Origin: Verrucomicrobiales bacterium | GTDB lineage: Bacteria > Verrucomicrobiota > Verrucomicrobiia > Verrucomicrobiales > DEV007 | NCBI GenBank assembly: GCA_024638765.1 | Contig: JAHEJT010000033.1 | Span: forward strand, 1-35,941 | DNA: 35,941 nt | Direction of reading: 5' to 3' | Shown: in pieces, positions 27,351-33,554 of the stretch | Numbering within the stretch: the first letter of the stretch is position 1 | Layout of the letters: the number at the start of each line of letters is the position of its first letter | The notes under the pieces: generated by a model | Seen by the model: the letters and a program-made list of their open reading frames with translations, nothing else | What the model was told of the DNA's origin: nothing | Databases searched by the model: none | Program-made: the position numbers and the translations under genes

Positions 27351-27524
27351 CGGCGCGTAAAGCCCCCCATACTCATGGCAAACGTCCCCTTCCTGTGCTA
27401 ACATAGTACTTTTTTCTCCATTCAATCCCGCCCCGATCTGACTTCTTCCCCACAAACCCAGGCCAGGCCCCGGACGGACGGGGACGCGCCCACGCCTGCG
27501 TCCCATGTCCAATTCTGGTCTTCC

Positions 27525-28655
27525 GTGGAATACGGGGCCTTCATGCAGGGCCTCGTCAGCGAACTGCAACACGCCGGCTGGGACGCCTCGCACCGCTTCC
27601 ACATCTCGGAGCGCGCTTACCGCGGACCTCGCACCAGGATCGCCCGTCTCTGGCTGCGAATCCGCATGTACCTTTGTTACCCCGTCTCCATCGTCTGGCA
27701 CATTCTCCGTTCACCGAAACCGTTGATCGCCGTCGTATGCACCAACACGTTTTACGCGCCGCTGCTCGCCTCCCTCGTCTCCCGCTGCAGTAACGTCCAA
27801 GTCGTGCACCTCGTTTACGACCTGTTCCCCGACGCGCTCCTCATCTCCGGCCACGTCAAGGAAGGATCACTCCTTGAAAAAATCCTGGGGGCGATCACCG
27901 ATGCCACCATGCGTTCCTGTGCACGCAACGTCTTTCTCGGGGAACGGCTCCTCGAGCACGCGACCCAGCGCCACGGCGAGATCCCGCGCACCGCCGTGAT
28001 TCCGGTCGGAGCCGCGGGAGACGCCTTCGCAGACCGCCCTCCCGGCGAAGGTAAGACCGGAGGGCCGGTCAGCGTCCTCTACTGCGGCAATCTCGGCCAC
28101 ATGCACGACATCACCACCTTCACCGGCGCCCTGCGCGAGGATGCCGGGGATATCGCGGCCCGGATCCGTTTCCTCTTCCACGCGGGCGGACCCTGTCTTC
28201 CCGCCCTGGAAGCACAGACCCGGTCGCTTCCCGATCCCGTCCGCGCCGCCATCCGTCTCGACAAGAACTTGAAACACGATGAGTGGGTGGAGACCATGGC
28301 CGCGGCGGATGTCGCCCTCGTCACCATGACCCCCGGGGCCGAGAAGGTCGTCATGCCGAGCAAAACTTACAGCGCCCTGACTGCCGGACAGGCCATCCTA
28401 GCCGTCTGCCCCCTCGAATCCGATCTGGCGGACACCGTCGCGCGATGCGAATGCGGGTGGGTCGTCGCGCCGGGCGACGCCGCCGGACTGCGCCGGGTCC
28501 TCGAGGAGATCGCCACGCGGCCGGACGCCATTCTGGAGAAGCGGCGCAACGCTTACCGCGCCGGTCACGATCATTACGACACCAAGGTGGTCACAAAACA
28601 GTGGGAAGCACTCTTTCGCGAGCTCGAATCCCCGGCCACGACACCGAATACCTGA
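27525..28655 (+). CDS. GT4-like glycosyltransferase
   Basis: The 376-residue product (GTG 27525; ATG 27543 also possible) resembles retaining GT-B fold glycosyltransferases of lipopolysaccharide or capsule clusters. The N-terminal Rossmann half shows 'VVHLVYDLFPDALLISG' (about residues 95-112). The C-terminal donor-binding half opens with SVLYCGNLGHMHD (about 185-197) and ends with MPSKTYSALTAGQAILAV (about 281-298), the family's hinge before the donor phosphate site. Even with the open extension back to 27402 there is no ATG upstream, and the usual first strand and glycine loop of GT4 enzymes are poorly represented, so the N-terminus may be truncated or start at a non-standard codon. It heads the glycan module with the SDR at 28936, the dehydratase at 30114 and the phosphoglycosyl transferase at 31314. 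The sugar donor cannot be read from sequence. Confidence 0.82.
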   Translation: MEYGAFMQGLVSELQHAGWDASHRFHISERAYRGPRTRIARLWLRIRMYLCYPVSIVWHILRSPKPLIAVVCTNTFYAPLLASLVSRCSNVQVVHLVYDLFPDALLISGHVKEGSLLEKILGAITDATMRSCARNVFLGERLLEHATQRHGEIPRTAVIPVGAAGDAFADRPPGEGKTGGPVSVLYCGNLGHMHDITTFTGALREDAGDIAARIRFLFHAGGPCLPALEAQTRSLPDPVRAAIRLDKNLKHDEWVETMAAADVALVTMTPGAEKVVMPSKTYSALTAGQAILAVCPLESDLADTVARCECGWVVAPGDAAGLRRVLEEIATRPDAILEKRRNAYRAGHDHYDTKVVTKQWEALFRELESPATTPNT

Positions 28656-28663
28656 GATCGCCC

Positions 28664-28735
28664 ATGGAAAAAGCTCTTGTCACCGGCGCATCCGGATTCA
28701 TCGGCACCAAGCTCCGCGGTCGAACCCGCCGAAGT
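28664..28735 (+). pseudogene. Remnant of an SDR epimerase 5' end
   Basis: ATG 28664 begins MEKALVTGASGFIGTKL, nearly the same as the start of the intact SDR at 28936 (MKKVLVTGASGFIGTAL). The two match at about 41 of the first 48 bases. After about 20 codons similarity stops and the sequence runs into GC-rich palindromes. The frame stays open to 28939, where its TGA overlaps the intact gene's ATG (ATGA). It is either a duplicated 5' end or the leftover of a second epimerase gene truncated by repeat insertion. Confidence 0.65.
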
Positions 28736-28797
28736 GCAGGCGGGGCTGTGGTCATGACGCTCCGCGGCGGGCCCCGCCGTCCCATACCCTTCGCTCT

Positions 28798-28859
28798 CCC
28801 CGTCGCGGAGCGCCGGGACTACTTTCTCCAGATCCCCGTCGCGGAGCGCCGGGACTACT
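28798..28859 (-). repeat. Two direct copies of a GTAG-footed REP
   Basis: Copies at 28798-28823 and 28834-28859 share the same 26 bases. On the minus strand each reads GTAG, a 9-bp stem with a G-A mismatch, and a tcc loop. They match the single element at 14363-14387. Extra GC-rich palindromes flank them (around 28700-28790 and 28870-28920). They lie between the SDR remnant and the intact SDR gene. Confidence 0.75.
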
Positions 28860-28935
28860 CCGGACATGATGCGGGGCCGTGCTCACGACGCTCCGCGGCG
28901 CGCCCAGCCGAGACCGTGGACACCCGAAACTCTCC

Positions 28936-29898
28936 ATGAAAAAAGTTCTCGTCACCGGCGCCTCCGGATTCATCGGCACGGCGCTCTGCACGCGCCTCCG
29001 GCGCGAGGGAGTGTGCGTGCGCGGCATGCGCCGGAAACCGGGCGCCGGAGACTGTGACGAGACCGTGACCGCAGACCTGCTCGAGACTCCCCTCGATCCT
29101 GCCGTGTGCGACGGGATCGATACCGTCTTTCACCTCGCGTCGCACATCGAAACGCCGGGGGAAAGTGCGGAAGCGGCGGAGCACTATGATCGCGTCAACG
29201 TCGACGGCACGAGGAGCGTCCTCGAGGGCGCGCGCGACGCCGGCGTGCGCCGCTTCGTCTTCTTCAGCACGGTCAAAGCGATGGGGGAAGAGACCCCCCG
29301 GGAGCCGCTCGACGAAAGCGCGGTGCCGTCTCCGGTGACGCCTTACGGGAAATCGAAGCTGGATGCGGAACGGCTCGTCCTGGAAAGCGGCTGCGTCCCC
29401 GAACCGGTCGTCCTGAGACTGCCCATGGTTTACGGCGGAAAACGATCCGGCAACATGCAGAAAATGATACGCGCCGTCCGCGGCCGCCGCTTCCCCCCCG
29501 TCCCGGAGTTCGAAAACCGACGCTCCATGGTGCACGTCGATGACGTCGTCGAAGCCGCCGTGCTTGCGGCCACCCACGATGACGCCCCCGGCGAACGATT
29601 TCTCGTCACCGACGGCCGGCTCTACTCCACCCGCCAGATCTATGAATGGATCCGCGAAGGTTTGGGCCGCTCCCGGTCCTGCTGCCCGGTCCCGGAATTC
29701 GTGCTGCGGGCGCTCGCGCGCGGCGGCGACGCGATATCCAAGGCGACGGGCCGAAGGTTTTTCTTTAATACCGACGCCCTCGACAAGTTGCGTTTGTCCG
29801 CAGCCTATTCCTCTGATAAAATACAACAGCGGCTTGGATTTCGTCCCGCACACAATTTGCACGATTCGATGACCGAGCTCATCGAACAAACCCAATGA
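28936..29898 (+). CDS. SDR nucleotide-sugar epimerase or 4-reductase
   Basis: The 320-residue extended short-chain dehydrogenase has the NAD(P)-binding GASGFIG (residues 8-14), FFSTVKAMGE (109-118, catalytic Ser/Thr at 111-112) and Tyr137-x-x-x-Lys141 in TPYGKSK. The C-terminal half contains MVHVDDVVEAAVLAATHDD and FLVTDGRLYSTRQI, followed by 'LRALARGGDAIS' and a 'LGFRP' end. This layout resembles the 4-keto-6-deoxy-GlcNAc reductases of WbpV/WbpK/WreQ type. With the 4,6-dehydratase and small phosphoglycosyl transferase downstream, a role in making UDP-QuiNAc or UDP-FucNAc is likely, though a 4-epimerase is possible. ATG 28936 overlaps the stop of the upstream remnant frame. The frame is open to 28879, but the extra residues derive from palindromes. 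Confidence 0.85.
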   Translation: MKKVLVTGASGFIGTALCTRLRREGVCVRGMRRKPGAGDCDETVTADLLETPLDPAVCDGIDTVFHLASHIETPGESAEAAEHYDRVNVDGTRSVLEGARDAGVRRFVFFSTVKAMGEETPREPLDESAVPSPVTPYGKSKLDAERLVLESGCVPEPVVLRLPMVYGGKRSGNMQKMIRAVRGRRFPPVPEFENRRSMVHVDDVVEAAVLAATHDDAPGERFLVTDGRLYSTRQIYEWIREGLGRSRSCCPVPEFVLRALARGGDAISKATGRRFFFNTDALDKLRLSAAYSSDKIQQRLGFRPAHNLHDSMTELIEQTQ

Positions 29899-30113
29899 AG
29901 AGACCGCGTTGAATGGCACTACGTTAAATATTGTGACACGGGCGTTTGTCCTGCCTCTGGCAGGCTCTGCAGGAAGGCCTTGCCGGGTTATTAAGCGCTC
30001 CGCGCAGAGCAGTCGCCTGTGAGATCACTGGCGAGACGCCGGTGTCACTATCGCGGAGTCACCTTATCTCATTACCCTTCGAGACCGCGTTCACTTAAGT
30101 TTCCTCCGTTCTT
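29899..30113. other. Structured intergenic segment bounded by an 11-bp direct repeat
   Basis: The 11-mer gagaccgcgtt occurs at 29900-29910 and 30081-30091. Inside lies an imperfect inverted repeat (29931-29944 against 30037-30050, about 12 of 14 pairing), plus a perfect hairpin of 6-bp stem near 29952-29966 and longer-range ctctgc/gcagag pairing. It has no open frame. It could be a small non-autonomous insertion with a target duplication, or a structured leader of the dehydratase gene at 30114. Confidence 0.4.
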
Positions 30114-31313
30114 ATGACAATCAGAGACAAGACCCTCGATCTCATCGGCCGGGAGCGACCGCTCTTCGAGGACGACCTGGCGACGCATAAAAAGGAGCTG
30201 GAGCAAATCGTAAGCGATTCGCGCTGTCTCGTGATCGGCGGCGCCGGCACCATCGGCCAGGCCGTCTCCCGGGAAATCTTCCGCCGTCACCCGAAGGCCC
30301 TTCACGTCATCGATATCAGCGAAAACAACCTCGTCGAGCTGGTGCGCGATATTCGCAGCTCACTGGGATATATCGACGGCGACTTCCAGACCCTTCCCCT
30401 CGATGTGGATTCCGCGTCCTTCGACGCTTTCGCGCGCTCCCAGGAGCCCTACGATTACATCCTGAATCTCTCCGCCCTCAAGCACGTGCGCAGCGAGAAA
30501 GATCCCTTCACGCTGATGCGCATGATCAATGTCAACATCTTCAACGCCGAAAAGGCCGCCCATCTCGCCGCGAAACAGGGCGCAAAGAAGTACTTTGCGG
30601 TGTCCACGGATAAGGCAGCCAACCCGGTCAATCTCATGGGCGCCTCGAAAAGAATCATGGAGAAATTCCTCGCCCGCGCCAGCCACGAGTGCCCGGTCTC
30701 CATGGCGCGCTTCGCCAACGTGGCCTTTTCCGACGGCAGCCTTCTCCACGGCTTCAACCAGCGCATTCTGAAGCAACAGCCCATCTCCGCCCCCCGCGAC
30801 GTGCGGCGTTATTTCATCACGCCGAACGAATCCGGTGAGCTCTGCCTCTTGTCTGCGCTCCTCGGCAAGAACCGCGACATTTTTTTCCCCAAGCTCGATT
30901 CCGGCCTCAACCTGCTGACTTTTTCCGAGATCGCGATCCGGTTTCTGCGCGACCTCGGGTATGAGGCGGTCGAATGCGGGACCGAGGACGAAGCCCGCAG
31001 CCGCGTCGCGGAACTCGCGCCGGAAAAGAAATGGCCGGTCTACTTTTTCGACAGCGACACGACGGGCGAAAAACCGTTTGAAGAGTTTTTCATGGAAGAT
31101 GAAACCCTGGACATGGATTCCTTCCAGAATGTCGGCGTCATCAAGGACAGCCTGACCTACGACGAGGCGGCCCTGGAAAGATTTGAGCACGGGATCCGGC
31201 AGATTGCGGAAAGCAAAGACTGGGAGAAGCCCGCCATCGTGGAACTGTTCTTTAAAGTCGTCCCTGAACTCCAGCACATGGAAACCGGTAAATACCTCGA
31301 CCAGCGAATGTAA
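30114..31313 (+). CDS. Nucleotide-sugar 4,6-dehydratase (CapD/FlaA1/WbpM-like)
   Basis: The 399-residue product belongs to the Polysacc_synt_2 family of UDP-HexNAc 4,6-dehydratases. It has GGAGTIG (42-48) for NAD(P) and VIDISENNL (65-73), which contacts the cofactor. Then come LNLSALKHV (117-125) and the signature STDKAANPVNLMGASKR (164-180), with Asp166-Lys167 and Lys179. Met175 replaces the usual catalytic Tyr of the YxxxK pair, as in the large membrane-bound WbpM/PglF subclass, but this protein lacks their transmembrane domain. The expected product is a UDP-4-keto-6-deoxy-HexNAc, the substrate of a reductase such as the SDR at 28936. The stop codon (TAA) directly abuts the ATG of the next gene, so the two are coupled. 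Confidence 0.9.
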   Translation: MTIRDKTLDLIGRERPLFEDDLATHKKELEQIVSDSRCLVIGGAGTIGQAVSREIFRRHPKALHVIDISENNLVELVRDIRSSLGYIDGDFQTLPLDVDSASFDAFARSQEPYDYILNLSALKHVRSEKDPFTLMRMINVNIFNAEKAAHLAAKQGAKKYFAVSTDKAANPVNLMGASKRIMEKFLARASHECPVSMARFANVAFSDGSLLHGFNQRILKQQPISAPRDVRRYFITPNESGELCLLSALLGKNRDIFFPKLDSGLNLLTFSEIAIRFLRDLGYEAVECGTEDEARSRVAELAPEKKWPVYFFDSDTTGEKPFEEFFMEDETLDMDSFQNVGVIKDSLTYDEAALERFEHGIRQIAESKDWEKPAIVELFFKVVPELQHMETGKYLDQRM

Positions 31314-32015
31314 ATGAAGAGGCTCATCGATCTTATTTTCGCGATCATCGCGATCATCCTGTTTTTCCCTTTTGGCCTGATCATCTGCCTGATCCTGCGC
31401 TTCACGGGCGAGAGAGAAATGTTCTACCGCCAGCAGCGCGCCGGACGAAATAACGAGGACTTCGGGCTTCTCAAATACGTCACCATGATGAAGAACAGCT
31501 CCGATCTCCCCGGCGGCAATATTACGGCGCAGAACGACCCGCGCGTCCTTCCCTTCGGTAAATTCCTTCGCAAGGCGAAATTGAACGAGGTGCCGCAGAT
31601 TTGGAACATTCTCGTCGGCGACATGAGTGTCGTCGGTCCTCGCCCGCTGACGCGGGACAATTACGAATTGATACCCGAGGAAATCCGGAAGCAGACGCAG
31701 GTCCTCAAGCCCGGGTTGACCGGGGTCGGGTCGCTTATTTTCCGGGATGAAGAGGGCTTCATCCACCGCAGCGGCATGGCGCCGAGAGACTTTTACCGCG
31801 AGCAGATCGGTCCCTTCAAAGGAGAGCTGGAACTCTGGTATCTGAAACACCGCAGCACTCTGCTCGATTTGAAAATCATTCTTCTGACCGCCTGGGTGGT
31901 GCTCTTTCCGAATTCGGATCTGCCGCAACGCTGGCTCCCCGGCCTGCCGACCCACCCCCTCTTCAGTCCGGAAAGCACCCCGGCCGAGAGCGCGGGCGGT
32001 TCGGCCAGCGCGTGA
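31314..32015 (+). CDS. Small phosphoglycosyl transferase (PglC/bacterial sugar transferase family)
   Basis: The 233-residue monotopic enzyme has an N-terminal re-entrant hydrophobic helix (about residues 5-28, with the helix-breaking Pro19). The family core is FYRQQRAGRN (37-46), DPRVLPFGKFLRKAKLNEVPQ (75-95), NILVGDMSVVGPRPL (98-112), GLTGVGSL and a final hydrophobic segment (LKIILLTAWVVLFP). It transfers a sugar phosphate from a UDP-sugar to undecaprenyl phosphate at the inner membrane, starting glycan assembly. The usual catalytic Asp-Glu dyad is Asn91-Glu92 here. The C-terminal tail (about 210-233) is a Ser/Pro/Ala-rich extension. It begins directly after the dehydratase stop. The sugar is probably the 6-deoxy-HexNAc made by the neighbours (inference). 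Confidence 0.92.
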   Translation: MKRLIDLIFAIIAIILFFPFGLIICLILRFTGEREMFYRQQRAGRNNEDFGLLKYVTMMKNSSDLPGGNITAQNDPRVLPFGKFLRKAKLNEVPQIWNILVGDMSVVGPRPLTRDNYELIPEEIRKQTQVLKPGLTGVGSLIFRDEEGFIHRSGMAPRDFYREQIGPFKGELELWYLKHRSTLLDLKIILLTAWVVLFPNSDLPQRWLPGLPTHPLFSPESTPAESAGGSASA

Positions 32016-32058
32016 TGGAAGGCGCCTTCGGCGCGGCCTTCCGCATACCCTTACTGCC

Positions 32059-32118
32059 TCCAGCGCCAACGGCGCGCCTTCACCGTAACCTGGGGCATCG
32101 CCCTGGCGAGTATACACA
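32059..32118 (+). repeat. Left 60-bp arm of an island-flanking inverted repeat
   Basis: Bases 32059-32118 match the reverse complement of 33426-33485 with only a handful of differences over 60 bases. The arm holds a gcgcc-aac-ggcgc hairpin at one end and the gccctggcgagtataca element at the inner end. Together the arms bracket the 1.4 kb that contains the RAYT gene and the other palindromes. Confidence 0.75.
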
Positions 32119-32142
32119 CATTTTCGGGGATCGGATTCCGAC

Positions 32143-32381
32143 CGCCCCGGAGGGGCGTCAGAGTGTAGCCCCGGGTGGCAACCCGGGGACTACCGGCAAA
32201 CATTCTTCCAGCCCTGGCAGGGGCGAAAGAAATCATGCGGTGAACCTGAGGCACCGAATGCGAATTCCTGATGACGAACGATCGACTTCTGTCGCCCCTG
32301 CCGGGGCTGATTCCCTATTCGGTGTGATTATTCCCCGGGTTGCCACCCGGGGCTAATTTCTATTCGCCCCTCCGGGGCTAC
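32143..32381. repeat. Cluster of ccccgg palindromes
   Basis: Contains a hairpin at 32143-32157 (6-bp stem, loop gga); GTAG plus an 8-bp stem at 32165-32188 (loop ggca); its inverted copy at 32333-32356; partial gcccctg/caggggc palindromes near 32212-32225 and 32292-32307; and a ccccggagggg hairpin whose minus-strand foot is GTAG (32378-32381). With the flanking arm and the element at 32462 it fills the 513-base gap from 32016 to 32528. I see no credible gene in that gap. Confidence 0.7.
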
Positions 32382-32461
32382 CGGACAATCGATAGGTGAA
32401 GGCTTCGCTGGACCTGCGCTAAGGGCGCAATTCAACCGTTTCCAATGCTGTATAAAGATGC

Positions 32462-32488
32462 GTATACTCGCCAGGGCATCGCCCTGGC
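32462..32488 (+). repeat. GTATACTCGCC palindrome, copy 2
   Basis: Has an 8-bp perfect stem gccagggc/gccctggc with loop atc, preceded by gtatactc. It is the same element as the inner ends of the two 60-bp arms and the copy at 33067-33093. It lies just beyond the 3' end of the RAYT gene, the typical position of a REP next to its transposase. Confidence 0.7.
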
Positions 32489-32528
32489 AACTTGCGTGCA
32501 AGCGTGGTTCGCACCCTGAAGGGGTGCC

Positions 32529-32994
32529 TCACCCGCCCCCTGAATCCCAGACATACCTTTCGTCATATTCGACCCCATACCTGTCCAGGAATTCACGGTA
32601 TTCCTCCTGGCACGTCCGCTTTCGATGGTGCTCCTCCTGTCCGCGGACGTATGCCTCCACATCGTCACGGTGAGTGGGGGTTCACGGAGAACATCCCGTA
32701 CCCGCGCTGCCAATAAAACTCCTGATAAGCCGGGCCAAGAGTCTTTACGAATTTTGATGATTGCTTCTTTACCTGCTCGACGAATTCCACCGGTGCGTGG
32801 AGTTTCCCCATATCAAAGAGTATGTGGACGTGATCTTCCACTCCGCCGACCACCGTCGAGGGCGAATCGAGATCCCGCAAGAGGGACGCCAGATAACCGT
32901 GCACCCGAGGCCGTATCTCGGAACCGAGAAACGGTTCCCGGCTTTTCGTGCTGAAAATCAGATGGGCGTAGAGTTGTGTGAGAGACTGAGGCAT
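32529..32994 (-). pseudogene. Frameshifted REP-associated tyrosine transposase (RAYT, IS200-like)
   Basis: The product starts MPQSLTQLYAHLIFSTKSRE (ATG at 32994; 33003 possible) and matches Y1 HUH transposases of the REP-associated group. The metal-binding HUH motif is HVH in EDHVHILFDM (32824-32832). The frame stops early at 32665 after QRGYGMFSVNP. If one base of the five-C run at 32676-32680 (minus strand) is skipped, the frame continues DDVEAYVRGQEEHH, REFLDRYGVEYDERYVWD to a TGA at 32529. This restores about 154 residues, normal for the family. The restored part holds the likely catalytic Tyr (codon 32649-32651) and the metal-binding Gln four residues later. The frame open upstream to 33267 translates palindromes and is not part of the gene. 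The single-base change could be a real mutation, a sequencing error or a +1 frameshift site. Confidence 0.85.
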
Positions 32995-33066
32995 GCAATC
33001 CATCTTAGCCAAACCGGCCCGGTGATGCACGCTTTCAGCGTGCCACTCGGTAAATGATGATCCTCC

Positions 33067-33093
33067 CCTGGGGCGTTGCCCTGGCGAGTATAC
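33067..33093 (-). repeat. GTATACTCGCC palindrome, copy 3
   Basis: An inverted copy of the 32462 element, beginning about 70 bases upstream of the RAYT start. Copies alternate in orientation across the island (32086-32114 minus, 32462 plus, 33067 minus, 33428 plus). Confidence 0.65.
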
Positions 33094-33124
33094 ACATCTC
33101 ACGATTCTATCATCTATTTCTGAA

Positions 33125-33390
33125 GAGCGTCCCGGAGGGACGCAAGACGGGAGCCGGTGGTGGAGCGCAGCGGAATCGCGGCTGCACACCAAATGATCAT
33201 TTGCGCCCCGGAGGCGGCGCGAGAAACGCTGCGCATGCTTCCACGCACCTATCGTGGATTTCGCCATCCAAGCGCGGCGTTTCTGGCGCCCCTGCCGGGG
33301 CGCTGGATTCCTTCACATTGACGATCCGGTGGTTCCGCTACGCTCCACCACCGGCTAAATTCTGCAGGTCCCTCCGGGACCATTTACTGT
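33125..33390. repeat. Nested inverted repeats upstream of RAYT
   Basis: An arm at about 33149-33175 (ccggtggtggagcgcagcgg core) is the near-exact reverse complement of 33333-33357. Outside it are matching gtcccggagggac (33129-33141) and ggtccctccgggacc (33370-33384) hairpins; inside are cgccccgg/gccggggcg arms (about 33204-33212 and 33286-33303). The whole stretch therefore folds back on itself. With the copies at 33067 and 33426 it accounts for most of the gene-free stretch 33004-33554. No gene is supported here. Confidence 0.65.
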
Positions 33391-33425
33391 CCAAAGACAG
33401 GGGTCGAAAGCTGAATACTACAAGA

Positions 33426-33485
33426 TGTGTATACTCGCCAGGGTGTTGCCCCAGGCTACGGTGAAGGCGCGCCTTTGGCGCTGGA
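33426..33485 (-). repeat. Right 60-bp arm of the island-flanking inverted repeat
   Basis: The inverted partner of 32059-32118. It ends about 70 bases before the GH105 gene. The next 69 bases (33486-33554) are AT-richer and probably carry that gene's promoter, though no clear boxes are seen. Confidence 0.75.
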
Positions 33486-33554
33486 TGGAATGCAAATTTT
33501 GATTTTCAGCTGAATTCAGTTTGTAGCAGAACTCGAAAGACGTCACAGTGTAGA

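Noticed and set aside
26773..27406. Three overlapping ~200-codon plus-strand frames in the tandem array
   Set aside because: All three frames are open only because the repeated palindromes lack stops; the translations are permutations of the same repeat and not a protein family.
28283..28939. 218-codon plus-strand frame overlapping the glycosyltransferase
   Set aside because: Its first half is a shadow of the glycosyltransferase; only the last part from 28664 is meaningful, as an SDR remnant.
29930..30055. tRNA or known riboswitch in the structured intergenic segment
   Set aside because: No tRNA arms with T-loop GTTCRA, and no conserved cobalamin, TPP or SAM box that I can identify.
32995..33267. 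N-terminal extension of the RAYT frame
   Set aside because: It translates the nested palindromes upstream; homologous transposases start at MPQSL or nearby.
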